Shown here: piece by piece, positions 28,289 to 37,938 of the stretch
Numbering within the stretch: position 1 is the stretch's first letter
How the letters are laid out: the number at the start of each line of letters is the position of its first letter
Source of the DNA: FEN-1279 sp964501535
GTDB lineage: Bacteria > Bacteroidota > Ignavibacteria > Tepidaquicellales > Tepidaquicellaceae
Reading direction: 5' to 3'
NCBI GenBank assembly: GCA_964501535.1
Contig: CAZCSV010000002.1
Span: forward strand, 372,001 to 436,000
Length of the DNA: 64,000 nucleotides
Position numbers and translations under genes: made by a program
The notes under the pieces: model-generated
Database searches by the model: none
Told to the model about the DNA's origin: nothing
Seen by the model: the letters and a program-made list of their open reading frames with translations, nothing else

Positions 28289-31188
28289 CAACTTTCTTGG
28301 AAAATATTTGTGATGAAATTGTAAGTAAATACAGGAATATAATTCCGGATATTTGTGTTGTGTTTCCTTCACGCCGGGCAGGTCTGTATTTTAAAAACGT
28401 ATTGGGGAAAAAGTCAGGAATTCCTGTGTGGTCGCCCTCGGTTTACAGCATAGAGGATTTTGTCGAGGAATTTTCTTCGTATAGTTTTGCCGATAACTTT
28501 AAATTGCTTTCGGAGCTTTACACTTCGTACAGCGATGTGATGAGCAAGGAAGAAAAAATAAATAAAAACAGCTCCGAATATGCCGATGGTGATGACGGGA
28601 TTGAGAGTTTTGATTCATTTTATTCTTGGGGTGAAATGCTTTTAAATGACTTTGATATTATAGATAAATACTTAGCGGATACAAATTTGCTTTTCAAAAG
28701 GATAACGGATTTAAAAGAAATGGAGGAAAGCTTCCCGTTGGAATTGCAGGAAAGCTTTAAAAATTTCTGGGGTACTCTTGTTAACGGAAAACAAACCGGT
28801 GTAAAAAAGAATTTTCTCAAAATCTGGAATGTATTGGGTAAAGTATACACGGATTTTACCGCACGTCTGTCTGCGGGAAGAATCTGCTATCCGGGAATGG
28901 CTTACCGCAAGTTATTTAAGGAATACGAAGATGTTATAAGCAAATTTGAATGGAAAAAAATTATTTTTGCAGGGTTTAATTCGCTGAATCCTGTTGAGGA
29001 AAAAATAATGAAAGTGCTTCTTGACAGGGGAATTGCGGAGATTTACTGGGATGCTGACGAATATTATATCTCTGATAATAATCAGGAGGCGGGGAATTTT
29101 ATCGGAAAAAATCTGAAGTCTCTGAATCAATGTGAGATAAGGTTCGGAAAAAATTTGGAGAGTGATTCGAAAAATATTTTCGTTATAGGAACCTCCGCTT
29201 CCGTCGGAATGGCGAAAGCTTTGGGAAGCGAATTGAAAGAGCTTATCGCCAAAAATGATTTCGAGGAGGAAAAATCCGCAATAGTATTACCCGACTGTAA
29301 ATTGTTACTTCCGGTTTTATATTCAATCCCTGATGAAATAAAAAAAATCAATGTTACGATGGGTTTTAGGTTCAGCGATACGCCTTTATTCAGCCTGATA
29401 TATTTATTGATGGAGTTGCAGGAAAACAGTATTTACGAAAATGGGCAGGTAAAATTTCATTATGTTTTTGTCAAGAAGATATTATTGCATCAGTATATCA
29501 AATTTCAGGACCCCTCGGTAGTATACGGCATTTTAAATCTGATAAAAAAAGAGAACAAAATATATTTCAGCCTTGAAGATTATGCTCGCGATGTTCCCCG
29601 AATACTGAAAATAATTTTCAGTAAGGTTGAAAGTATGGGAAATGTAATTTCATATATCTCGGATATCATTGATATAATATCTTCAAAAATCGGAGAGGAT
29701 GAAAGCAAGGACAATGATTATAAGAAGATTCAGGCGGAATATTTATATAATTTCTTTTTATATTTTAACAGACTTAATGATGTTATTCGGGAGAGCGGAA
29801 TTGAAATGAATATTGATACTTATAAAAAACTCCTGATTGATATATTAAAAAAGATTTCGATTCCGTTCACGGGCGAGCCGTTAAAAGGATTACAGGTAAT
29901 GGGACTGCTGGAAACCAGAGCGCTGGATTTTGAAAATGTTTTCATGTTATCGGTAAACGAGGGGATACTGCCGGAAGGTAAAACACAAAACAGCTTCATC
30001 CCGTATTCCCTCAGGAAAGCCCTGAAGATTCCAACTTTTGAAACCGAGGATTCTATAACGGCATATTATTTCTACAGGCTAATGCAGAGGGCAAAAAATA
30101 TTTATTTGATTTATGATGTGAACTTCGGGAATTACGTAAGGGAAAAGAGCAGGTTTATTCTGCAAATCGAAAATGAATTGATACGGAAAAATAAAAATAT
30201 CAATTATGTCAGTAAAACCGTGATTGCCGAACTGTGTAAGTTCGAGAAGAAAAACATTGCTATACAAAAAAACAACAAAGTATCGGAGAAGTTGAAGAAT
30301 ATCGGGCATTTTTCACCCACCGCAGTAAGCGAGTTTATTTTCTGTCCCCTTCAGTTTTATTTCAAAAGAGTTGCCGGAATAAAAGAAGAGGAGAAAATTG
30401 AGGAGTCGTTTACACCCTTATTGATTGGGAATGTAATCCACAAGATACTTGAAGAAATGTACAAGCCGTACAAAGGAAAAATCATAAATGAAAAGATATT
30501 GAAAGAAATTGAAAAGACTGTAACTGATGATTTCGATAATATCTTTCGAGATGCAGTCGGAAAATGTGAATCGGATTATATCCTGAAGGAATACAACGGA
30601 AGAAATATTCTGTTCAGGGATATTGTTGCTGGGTTACTGAAAAGATTACTGGAATGCGAGAAATCACAGATACCTTTTAAAATATTAGACCTGGAAAAAG
30701 AGGTTATTTATAAACTGAAGATACCGCTGAAAAACGAAGAAATTTCTTTTAGGATAAAAGGAAGAATAGACAGGATAGACGAAAAGGATGGTATTATCAG
30801 AATCATAGATTACAAAACGGGAAATTACGAACTTAAAAAATTCGATGAGCGAAATCCGGATGAATATTTTAACAGACTAATATCGGATGCCGAGTACAAA
30901 GATAATTTCCAGGCATTTTTCTACGGCTATTTTTATTGGAAAAATAATGAAGGAAAGAAAATCAATGTGGGCATATATCCGATAAAGAAGATTCTGAACG
31001 GGTTGGATAAGTTAAAAAAAGATTACATCGAAATCGAGGAATTTTTAATGTTTGAATACAATTTAAGAAAGTTGTTTTCGGGAATTTATGATTCGGATGT
31101 TGCTTTTATTCAGACAGAGGATGAGAAGAAATGCGCTTTTTGTCCATATTCCGGTTTATGCTACAGGGATTTAAAAAATACCATTTAA
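28285..31188 (+). CDS. addB: AddB-like nuclease subunit (PD-(D/E)xK family)
   Basis: A 967-residue partner of AddA. The N-terminal half is an inactivated helicase-like region: VVFPSRRAGLYFKN is present but there is no canonical Walker A. The C-terminal nuclease has GNVIHKILEEMY, RIDRIDEKDG and RIIDYKTG. The iron-sulfur cysteines are visible: Cys687 in FIFCPLQFYF, then Cys950, Cys953 and Cys959 in KCAFCPYSGLC, the AddB pattern. The start is TTG at 28285, overlapping the addA stop as TTGA. With AddA it would form the end-processing complex that feeds RecA. Confidence 0.88.
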   Translation: MTTFLENICDEIVSKYRNIIPDICVVFPSRRAGLYFKNVLGKKSGIPVWSPSVYSIEDFVEEFSSYSFADNFKLLSELYTSYSDVMSKEEKINKNSSEYADGDDGIESFDSFYSWGEMLLNDFDIIDKYLADTNLLFKRITDLKEMEESFPLELQESFKNFWGTLVNGKQTGVKKNFLKIWNVLGKVYTDFTARLSAGRICYPGMAYRKLFKEYEDVISKFEWKKIIFAGFNSLNPVEEKIMKVLLDRGIAEIYWDADEYYISDNNQEAGNFIGKNLKSLNQCEIRFGKNLESDSKNIFVIGTSASVGMAKALGSELKELIAKNDFEEEKSAIVLPDCKLLLPVLYSIPDEIKKINVTMGFRFSDTPLFSLIYLLMELQENSIYENGQVKFHYVFVKKILLHQYIKFQDPSVVYGILNLIKKENKIYFSLEDYARDVPRILKIIFSKVESMGNVISYISDIIDIISSKIGEDESKDNDYKKIQAEYLYNFFLYFNRLNDVIRESGIEMNIDTYKKLLIDILKKISIPFTGEPLKGLQVMGLLETRALDFENVFMLSVNEGILPEGKTQNSFIPYSLRKALKIPTFETEDSITAYYFYRLMQRAKNIYLIYDVNFGNYVREKSRFILQIENELIRKNKNINYVSKTVIAELCKFEKKNIAIQKNNKVSEKLKNIGHFSPTAVSEFIFCPLQFYFKRVAGIKEEEKIEESFTPLLIGNVIHKILEEMYKPYKGKIINEKILKEIEKTVTDDFDNIFRDAVGKCESDYILKEYNGRNILFRDIVAGLLKRLLECEKSQIPFKILDLEKEVIYKLKIPLKNEEISFRIKGRIDRIDEKDGIIRIIDYKTGNYELKKFDERNPDEYFNRLISDAEYKDNFQAFFYGYFYWKNNEGKKINVGIYPIKKILNGLDKLKKDYIEIEEFLMFEYNLRKLFSGIYDSDVAFIQTEDEKKCAFCPYSGLCYRDLKNTI

Positions 31189-31263
31189 GATTTGATTTTT
31201 TTAAATTAACTTGAAAAGTCCCGTAATTTTATACTTAAAAAAAATAAAAAATTAAAAAATAAT

Positions 31264-32283
31264 ATGAGCACAAAAAAAGATTTTTTAAAAGAAACAATTC
31301 AGCATATTGATATTAAACAGCACAATGTCGTTCCTCTCGTGGAATCCTTTAAGGATATGGCTTTTCAGGCGAGGAATCTTTACAAAGCGGCTAAATATTA
31401 TGATATGATGCTGAAGGATGAAAATTGTTCTGTGATTCTCTGCCTTGCCGGCTCGCTGTTCTCGGCAGGACTGAAAAACGTTGTGGTTGATATGGTGAAA
31501 AACAATATGGTCGATGCAATTGTATCTACCGGTGCAATTATCGTTGACCAGGATTTCTTTGAAGGGCTGGGTTTCAAACACTATATTGGAACACAGTGGG
31601 TTAACGATAATGAATTGCGCGATTTGATGATTGACAGAATATACGATACATACATTGATGAAGAAGATTTAAGAATTTGTGACGAAACCATTGGGAAAAT
31701 CTGCGATATGCTCGAGAAGAGACCGTATTCATCGAGGGAATTCATATGGGAAATGGGTAAGTATTTGGATAAATACGGAAAGAATAAAGAGTCTGTTGTT
31801 TACGAATCATACAAGAACAATGTGCCGATATTTGTTCCGGCATTTTCGGATTGCTCGGCAGGATTTGGCTTCGTTCATCATCAATGGCACAATCCCGATA
31901 AGCATGTTTCAGTCGATTCTGCAAAGGATTTTCTTGAACTCACGAAAATTAAACTCGAAGCTTTTGAAACGGGAATATATATGATTGGTGGCGGAGTACC
32001 GAAGAATTTCACTCAGGATGTCGTTGTTGCCTGTGATGTTCTCGAAAAAGACGTGCCTATGCATAAATATGCGATTCAGATTACCGTGGCGGATGAAAGG
32101 GACGGGGCTTTATCGGGTTCGACTTTGAAGGAAGCAAGTTCCTGGGGTAAGGTTGATACCACTTATGAGCAGATGGTTTATGCGGAAGCAACGATAGCGA
32201 TGCCGTTAATATCTGGATACGCTTATCACAAGGGTAATTGGAAAAACAGAAAGAGGCGTGAATTTGCAAAAATGTTTTTATAA
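31264..32283 (+). CDS. deoxyhypusine synthase-like (homospermidine synthase-like) protein
   Basis: A 339-residue member of the NAD-dependent deoxyhypusine synthase family. Bacteria lack eIF5A, so bacterial relatives probably transfer aminobutyl groups to small polyamines (homospermidine formation or a related reaction). Visible motifs: LAGSLFSAGLKN, DAIVSTGAI, IMIGGGVPKNF-like segment (MIGGGVPKNF), ITVADERDGALSGST and EASSWGK with the catalytic lysine at residue 296 retained. Length fits. The gene follows addB after a 75-base gap and precedes mntP by 3 bases. The agmatinase at 17297 could supply putrescine. The substrate is uncertain. Confidence 0.82.
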   Translation: MSTKKDFLKETIQHIDIKQHNVVPLVESFKDMAFQARNLYKAAKYYDMMLKDENCSVILCLAGSLFSAGLKNVVVDMVKNNMVDAIVSTGAIIVDQDFFEGLGFKHYIGTQWVNDNELRDLMIDRIYDTYIDEEDLRICDETIGKICDMLEKRPYSSREFIWEMGKYLDKYGKNKESVVYESYKNNVPIFVPAFSDCSAGFGFVHHQWHNPDKHVSVDSAKDFLELTKIKLEAFETGIYMIGGGVPKNFTQDVVVACDVLEKDVPMHKYAIQITVADERDGALSGSTLKEASSWGKVDTTYEQMVYAEATIAMPLISGYAYHKGNWKNRKRREFAKMFL

Positions 32284-32286
32284 TGA

Positions 32287-32847
32287 ATGGAATTAATTGA
32301 GATTCTTTTAATATCTGCAGGTCTTGCTATGGATGCGTTTGCTGTTTCTATTTGTGCAGGTACAAACGAACTTACTATTGGTAAAAGACCAACCTTCAGA
32401 TTATCATTTCACTTTGGTCTGTTCCAGTTTATGATGCCGGTCATCGGCTGGTTTTTAGGAAAGGAGATATATAAATACATTGAGGTATATAACCACTGGG
32501 TAGTATTAGGATTGTTGTCTTTCGTAGGCATAAAATTGATTATATCAGGTTTTGATAGAAACGGTAAAACGAAAAATGATGATTTGTCAAAAGGTATGTA
32601 TCTGGTCATATTGAGCTTCGCTACGAGTCTGGATGCATTAGCTGTAGGAATCAGTTTTGCAATGTTGCAGACCGATATTTGGTTTCCGAGCATTGTCATC
32701 GGAATTGTAACTGCCGTATTTTCTGTTATTGGTGTTCAGCTTGGAAATAAATTGGGAATAAAATTCGGAAAAAAGATGGAAATGCTTGGCGGAATTATTT
32801 TAATTTTAATCGGAATTCGCATATTTGTCGAGCATATTGTCGCTTAA
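32287..32847 (+). CDS. mntP: manganese efflux pump MntP
   Basis: A 186-residue inner-membrane protein with six predicted helices in two internally similar halves: ISAGLAMDAFAVSICAG at the N-terminus and SFATSLDALAVGISFA in the middle. The two aspartates in these motifs (DAFAVS and DALAVG) are the conserved transport residues of MntP. It exports Mn2+ to relieve manganese excess. It begins 3 bases after the deoxyhypusine synthase-like gene, so the pair may be one transcript. I saw no convincing yybP-ykoY manganese riboswitch, and the upstream spacing is too small for one. Confidence 0.93.
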   Translation: MELIEILLISAGLAMDAFAVSICAGTNELTIGKRPTFRLSFHFGLFQFMMPVIGWFLGKEIYKYIEVYNHWVVLGLLSFVGIKLIISGFDRNGKTKNDDLSKGMYLVILSFATSLDALAVGISFAMLQTDIWFPSIVIGIVTAVFSVIGVQLGNKLGIKFGKKMEMLGGIILILIGIRIFVEHIVA

Positions 32848-32918
32848 TTATTAATTGTAAATTCGTTTTATTTTCCTTATTTTTTAAATATTTATAAACC
32901 TTTTTTAAAGATTTCCTT

Positions 32919-34358
32919 ATGAAATTTAACATTTCTGTCGAGCAGTTTGTAAACTCACTAACAAAATTGAATCTCGTAATACCTTCGCATTCCACGCTAC
33001 CGATATTGGATAACATAATGTTTGATTTGAAAGGTAATGAACTGACGTTGCTTGCTTCAGACCTTGAAATTTTTATTCGGAATTCTGTTAAGGTTGAGGG
33101 TTTAGAAGACGGTGAAGTGGCAATGCCGGCTAAGAAGCTGTTGGACCTTGCAAGACTCTTGGTTACGAAATTTGAAAATGTATCAGCTTCTGTGGAATTT
33201 GAACAGGATGTATATTATTCCCTGAACAGAAATGAAAATATTGCAGAGCTGCTGAAAGTAAATTTAAAATATGATATATCGAAAAATGCTTTAATATATA
33301 AGGGAATATTTACCGCGGAGGAAAGAGATAAAATACTGGAGATTTTGAATAACGAAAAAAAATCCGAAAGCAGCGATGAAGAGTTAAAAGGAAATGTCGA
33401 AGTATTGATTGACGGTGTGGAAAGGCTGTATAAAGAGGCGGAAAACATTTCGAGGAAGATGTATGAAAAAAGGAAAATAAAAATCGATGTAAACGAAAAA
33501 AACAAAGTAACTATAACATCGAAAAACGGAAAGTATACGTTGTTCGGTGAACCTGTCGATGATTTTCCGGTTCCGGAGGACAGGACGGATTTGAATAAAA
33601 TCGAAATCAAATCCGCAGTGCTAAAAAGGTTTCTGATGAAGGTCAGGCATTCTGTAAAATATGACGAGATAAGACGAAACATGGCAGGAGTATTTTTTGA
33701 TATTAAAAAAGATGAATTGAGGCTTGTAGCGACTGATGGTTTCAGGTTAAGTAAGATATTAACAAAAAATTTCAGCCATAACAATCCCAAGGACGATAAT
33801 TTCATCGTTCCCCTGAAAACGTGTGAAATGATTTTACGACTGTGTAATGACGGCGATTCATCGATAGAGTACGATAATAATTTGATAAAGGTGACTTTTG
33901 ATAATTTGCAAATCTATTCAAAATTAATTGACGATACATTCCCGAATTACGAAACGGTAATTCCAAAGGAAAATGATAAAAGACTGATAATTTACAAGAG
34001 CGAATTACAGAATTCCTTAAGACGGGCTTTGATTTTTGCCGATGTGATTACTAAAAGAGTCAAATTTGAAATAAAGAATGATTCATTGATGATAAAAGCC
34101 GATAATCCGGAAATTGGCGCGGAAGGAGAAGAAAATATCGAAGGTTCGTTCGTTTCGGACGGTAATGATAATTTTGATAAAGAGCCGTTTGTAATTGCAT
34201 TTAATGTAGGATATCTGCTCGACTGCCTGGCACAGATGGAAACTCCCGAAGTGATATTCAGTTTCAACACTCCGGCAAAGGCTTCCATAATTATTCCTAC
34301 AGAACAATTACCGGGAGAAGACTTTATGGAACTGGTTATGCCGGTAAGGGTAAGTTAA
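32919..34358 (+). CDS. dnaN: DNA polymerase III beta sliding clamp with insertion
   Basis: The clamp is 479 residues, against about 370 normally. The start MKFNISVEQFVNSL, LPILDNIMFDLKGNELTL, MPAKKLLDLARLL, the resumed VTITSKNGKYTLFGEPVDDFP, LVATDGFRLS and the C-terminal VMPVRVS are standard clamp landmarks. Extra sequence of about 100 residues (84-185) interrupts domain I between the helix LLDLARLL and the strand KIKIDVNEKN. The insert is charged and partly helical, with no stop or frameshift. The gene leads dnaN-recF-dciA-gyrB; dnaA is not adjacent. The clamp should still tether polymerase, but domain I may have an extra surface. Confidence 0.93.
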   Translation: MKFNISVEQFVNSLTKLNLVIPSHSTLPILDNIMFDLKGNELTLLASDLEIFIRNSVKVEGLEDGEVAMPAKKLLDLARLLVTKFENVSASVEFEQDVYYSLNRNENIAELLKVNLKYDISKNALIYKGIFTAEERDKILEILNNEKKSESSDEELKGNVEVLIDGVERLYKEAENISRKMYEKRKIKIDVNEKNKVTITSKNGKYTLFGEPVDDFPVPEDRTDLNKIEIKSAVLKRFLMKVRHSVKYDEIRRNMAGVFFDIKKDELRLVATDGFRLSKILTKNFSHNNPKDDNFIVPLKTCEMILRLCNDGDSSIEYDNNLIKVTFDNLQIYSKLIDDTFPNYETVIPKENDKRLIIYKSELQNSLRRALIFADVITKRVKFEIKNDSLMIKADNPEIGAEGEENIEGSFVSDGNDNFDKEPFVIAFNVGYLLDCLAQMETPEVIFSFNTPAKASIIIPTEQLPGEDFMELVMPVRVS

Positions 34359-34369
34359 AAAAATCAAGT

Positions 34370-35590
34370 GTGATTTTAAAACGAATAAAGTTAAGGGATT
34401 TCAGAAACTACGGACTGCAGGAAATAGAATTAAACAAAAAGTTTAATTTTATTTATGGAAACAATGGATACGGAAAAACAAATATACTTGAAGCAATTTC
34501 ATTTGTCACATTTGGAAAGAGCTTTTTAGGCTCTCCCGAACAGGATTGTGTGAAGTTTGATGCCGAAGAGTTTAATTTGGACGGCGTATTTGAAAATGAA
34601 CTGGGAAATGATTTTAATGTTACTTTAAATTATAACCTTAATTTAAAAAAGAAAGCATTTCAGCTCAATAAAGAAAAGGTATTACGCTTTTCTTCAGAGA
34701 TTTTCGGTAAGTTTCCGGTTGTATTTTTTTCTCCGCATAGTTTAAATATTACTTATGGAAATCCTTCTGAAAGAAGGAAGTTCTTTGATATACTTATTTC
34801 GCAGACAAGCAGGGTCTATCTGGATTTCCTTAAAGATTTAAGCAGATTACTTAAACAGAAAAACGCCTTACTGAAAAGCTCTCAGAACGAAAGAGGATAC
34901 TCCGAAAAGGATTTCAAATACCTTTTAAACTCCATAAACGAAGGTTTGATAAAAATATCTTCCGAAATTCTCATCAGGAGGTTGGTTTTTTTGGAGGAAT
35001 TCGGTAAGTATTTTGAAAAGAATTTCCGGAGTTTGCTGAAAACACTTGATAATCCCCGGATAAGATATTATTCCGAAATGCTGAATGATATTGGAATTTC
35101 ATCTGAAGGAATCTTAAAATTAAATGCGGAGAGAAAAGTCTTTACGGATACGTTATCGCAGTATTTTCAGCTCAGGGAGCAGGAAGAGATATCAAGGGGT
35201 CTGGCTTTAATAGGTCCGCAGAGAGACGACTATATTTTCAGTATGGAGAAGCACAATAACGGAAATGATATAACGGATAAAGAATTCGAACTTAAGAATT
35301 TCGCATCTCAGGGAGAGCATAAGACATTCGTGATTGGTCTTAAACTTTCAGAATTTTATTATTTGCGGGATAAGCTCGGCACAAATCCTATACTGCTTTT
35401 GGATGATATACTTTCAGAACTTGATGCGGAAAGAGTTTTTAAGATAATATCTCATTTGAAAGATTTTGGACAGATAGTTCTGACTTCTGTTGATACGGGA
35501 TATAACGATAAATTCATTGAGATTTTTGAAGTTGATGAAATAAGCTATATTCAGGTAAAAAAGGGAAAACTGGAATATGAAAAAAGTTGA
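34370..35590 (+). CDS. recF: DNA replication and repair protein RecF
   Basis: A 406-residue SMC-like ATPase that helps RecOR load RecA at gaps. It starts at GTG 34370, giving MILKRIKLRDFRNYG as expected. Walker A GNNGYGKT is at 30-37; the RecF-type FSPHSLNITYGNPSERRKFFD segment spans about 125-147; the signature region SQGEHKTFVIGLKL and Walker B LLLDDILSELD follow in the C-terminal third. It starts 11 bases after dnaN and overlaps the DUF721 gene by 14 bases, the classical replication gene cluster. Confidence 0.95.
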   Translation: MILKRIKLRDFRNYGLQEIELNKKFNFIYGNNGYGKTNILEAISFVTFGKSFLGSPEQDCVKFDAEEFNLDGVFENELGNDFNVTLNYNLNLKKKAFQLNKEKVLRFSSEIFGKFPVVFFSPHSLNITYGNPSERRKFFDILISQTSRVYLDFLKDLSRLLKQKNALLKSSQNERGYSEKDFKYLLNSINEGLIKISSEILIRRLVFLEEFGKYFEKNFRSLLKTLDNPRIRYYSEMLNDIGISSEGILKLNAERKVFTDTLSQYFQLREQEEISRGLALIGPQRDDYIFSMEKHNNGNDITDKEFELKNFASQGEHKTFVIGLKLSEFYYLRDKLGTNPILLLDDILSELDAERVFKIISHLKDFGQIVLTSVDTGYNDKFIEIFEVDEISYIQVKKGKLEYEKS

Positions 35591-35900
35591 TGTAAAAAAA
35601 AGGTCTAACAGAGTTGTTTGTATTAAGGACGAAATTGATGATTTTGTAAAATATCTCGGCCTCGAGGAGAGGATGCAGGAGTTAAAAATTCTTGATGTAT
35701 GGAAGGAATGCGTGGGGGAAACAATTGCGAAGTTTTCTAAGCCCGTTGAACTAAAGAGAAACCGGCTTTTTGTGAGGGTTGAAAATGCAGTATGGAGATT
35801 TGAACTCTCTTCGAGAAAAAATGAAATTATTACAAAATTAAATTCGATTTTAAATAAAGAAGCTAAAAAAAAGAACATTAAAGAAATTGTATTTATTTAA
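35577..35900 (+). CDS. dciA: DciA-like / DUF721 protein
   Basis: A 107-residue DUF721 protein, the family that includes the replicative helicase loader DciA. The conserved block ILDVWKECVGETIAKFSKPVEL and LFVRVENAVWRFELSSRKNEII is present. Its position between recF and gyrB is the usual one for this family in this part of the tree. It overlaps recF by 14 bases. The role in DnaB loading is known for DciA relatives; for this copy it is inferred from sequence and position. Confidence 0.85.
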   Translation: MKKVDVKKRSNRVVCIKDEIDDFVKYLGLEERMQELKILDVWKECVGETIAKFSKPVELKRNRLFVRVENAVWRFELSSRKNEIITKLNSILNKEAKKKNIKEIVFI

Positions 35901-35913
35901 ATAAATTAAGAAA

Positions 35914-37902
35914 ATGGCAAAAAACAATCACAACGGAAATAACGCACAGGTATCATATGATGAAAGCGATATTCAGGTTCTAAAAGGACTTGAACACGTA
36001 AGACGCAGACCAGCAATGTACATCGGCGATGTATCTTCGAGGGGATTACATCATCTTGCTTACGAAGTAATTGACAATGCTATAGATGAGGCATTAGCGG
36101 GGTATTGCGATAAGATTTCAGCAACAATCAATAAAAGCGGCTCCCTCACCATTGAAGATAACGGCCGCGGCATTCCGACAGGAATGCACCCGACCGAGAA
36201 AAAATCTGCTCTTGAGGTAGTAATGACACAACTGAATGCGGGAGGAAAGTTCGACAGGAATACATATAAAGTATCGGGCGGTTTGCACGGGGTCGGTGTT
36301 TCGGTTGTAAATGCTTTAAGCGAATATCTTGAGGTAGAAGTCTACAGAGACGGAAAAATTTTCTATCAAAAATATGTGAGAGGTGAAGCCGCCGGTCAGG
36401 TAAAGACGACAGGAAAAGTAAAAAGTAAAACCGGTACAAGAGTGACATTTTTACCCGATAAGTTGATATTCAAGAACATTAATTTTAAGTTCGATACACT
36501 GGAAGACAGGTTAAGAGAATTGGCGTATCTGAATAAGGATTTGACGATTATAATAAATGATGAAAGGCAAAACAAGAAAAACGAATTCAAATTCAAGGGC
36601 GGATTAATCGATTTTGTAAAGTATATTGATGAAGGCGAAAAATCAATCTCCGGAAAACCTATATACATCAGCGGAGAGAGGGAAAATATTCTTGTAGAAA
36701 TTGCATTTCAATATAACGAATCCTATAATGATGATATACTTACATTTGTTAACAATATAAATACGCACGAAGGGGGTACCCATCTGGAGGGATTCAAATC
36801 TGCACTAACAAGGACGCTGAACAATTACGGAGCAAAAAACGGAATTTTTAAAAATGACAAGATAACATTGACGGGTGATGATTTCAGGGAGGGATTAACA
36901 TGCGTTTTAAGTGCCAAAATTCCGGAGCCGCAGTTCGAAGGACAGACGAAAACAAAACTCGGAAACAGCGAGGTAAAAGGCATTGTTCAGTCAATAACCG
37001 GAGAACAGCTCGGTAATTATCTGGAAGAAAATCCGTCCGTCGCAAAAAGAATTATCGAAAAATGTTTAAGAGCGGCGGAAGCCAGGGAAGCCGCGAGAAA
37101 AGCCCGCGAGCTTGCAAGAAAGAAAACAGGACTCGAGATTTCGGGATTACCGGGAAAGCTTGCCGATTGTTCCATATCGGATCCGGCTCAGTGCGAGTTG
37201 TATCTTGTTGAAGGTGATTCTGCGGGCGGCTCTGCGAAGCAGGGAAGGGACAGGAGATTTCAGGCTATACTTCCACTTAAAGGAAAAATACTTAACGTGG
37301 AAAAAGCAAGGATTAATAAAATCGTGGAGAATGATGAAATACGCTCCATTGTTACAGCTATCGGAGCGGGTCTGGGAAATTCTGAGGAATTCGATGAATC
37401 GAAAATCAGATACAATAAGATTATACTTATGTGCGATGCTGATGTTGACGGCTCTCACATTCGGACTTTATTGCTAACATTCTTTTACAGGCATATGAGA
37501 GAAATAATAGATACAGGGAAACTATATATAGCCCAACCTCCGTTATATAAGATTAAAAAAGGAAAATCCGAATTGTATGCATACGACGATAACGAAAGGG
37601 ATGAAATTCTTAAATCTATGAAGGTGGATAAAAAGAGTATTGTGAATACGGAAGAAGGCGTTTCTCAACCTGTTGTAAGCGAGACCCGTGTTGTAATATC
37701 CCGCTTTAAAGGCCTTGGAGAGATGAATCCCGAACAGCTATGGGCTACAACAATGAATCCTGAGACGAGGACAATATTACAGGTAACGAGTGAAAATGCA
37801 TCTGCGGCTGATAAAATGTTCAGAATTTTAATGGGTGAAGAGGTAGAGCCGCGAAGAAAGTTTATTGAAGAGAACGCTAAGTATGCAAATATAGATACAT
37901 AA
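35914..37902 (+). CDS. gyrB: DNA gyrase subunit B
   Basis: A 662-residue GyrB of normal length. The GHKL ATPase domain has EVIDNAIDEALAGY, DNGRGIPTGMHP and GGLHGVGVSVVNALS; the transducer follows; the TOPRIM part has CELYLVEGDSAGGSAKQGRD, PLKGKILNVEKA and DADVDGSHIRTLLL; the C-terminal motif is RFKGLGEMNPEQLWATTMNP. Together with GyrA (not in the window) it introduces negative supercoils. Last gene of the dnaN-recF-dciA-gyrB group; the following outer-membrane barrel starts 36 bases later. Confidence 0.97.
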   Translation: MAKNNHNGNNAQVSYDESDIQVLKGLEHVRRRPAMYIGDVSSRGLHHLAYEVIDNAIDEALAGYCDKISATINKSGSLTIEDNGRGIPTGMHPTEKKSALEVVMTQLNAGGKFDRNTYKVSGGLHGVGVSVVNALSEYLEVEVYRDGKIFYQKYVRGEAAGQVKTTGKVKSKTGTRVTFLPDKLIFKNINFKFDTLEDRLRELAYLNKDLTIIINDERQNKKNEFKFKGGLIDFVKYIDEGEKSISGKPIYISGERENILVEIAFQYNESYNDDILTFVNNINTHEGGTHLEGFKSALTRTLNNYGAKNGIFKNDKITLTGDDFREGLTCVLSAKIPEPQFEGQTKTKLGNSEVKGIVQSITGEQLGNYLEENPSVAKRIIEKCLRAAEAREAARKARELARKKTGLEISGLPGKLADCSISDPAQCELYLVEGDSAGGSAKQGRDRRFQAILPLKGKILNVEKARINKIVENDEIRSIVTAIGAGLGNSEEFDESKIRYNKIILMCDADVDGSHIRTLLLTFFYRHMREIIDTGKLYIAQPPLYKIKKGKSELYAYDDNERDEILKSMKVDKKSIVNTEEGVSQPVVSETRVVISRFKGLGEMNPEQLWATTMNPETRTILQVTSENASAADKMFRILMGEEVEPRRKFIEENAKYANIDT

Positions 37903-37938
37903 TCAATTATATATTAAATGCTTGATGGAAGAAACATA

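Noticed and set aside
32200..32286. Manganese riboswitch upstream of mntP
   Set aside because: The preceding gene ends 3 bases before mntP, leaving no room for a leader, and no yybP-ykoY motif was visible.
32848..32918. Replication origin upstream of dnaN
   Set aside because: The gap is only 71 bases and contains no DnaA-box-like sequence or clustered repeats; dnaA is not adjacent.
33215..33805. Open frame of 196 codons antisense to dnaN, covering the insertion
   Set aside because: It runs on into ordinary clamp sequence, is rich in serine and phenylalanine like other antisense shadows here, and has no start signal.
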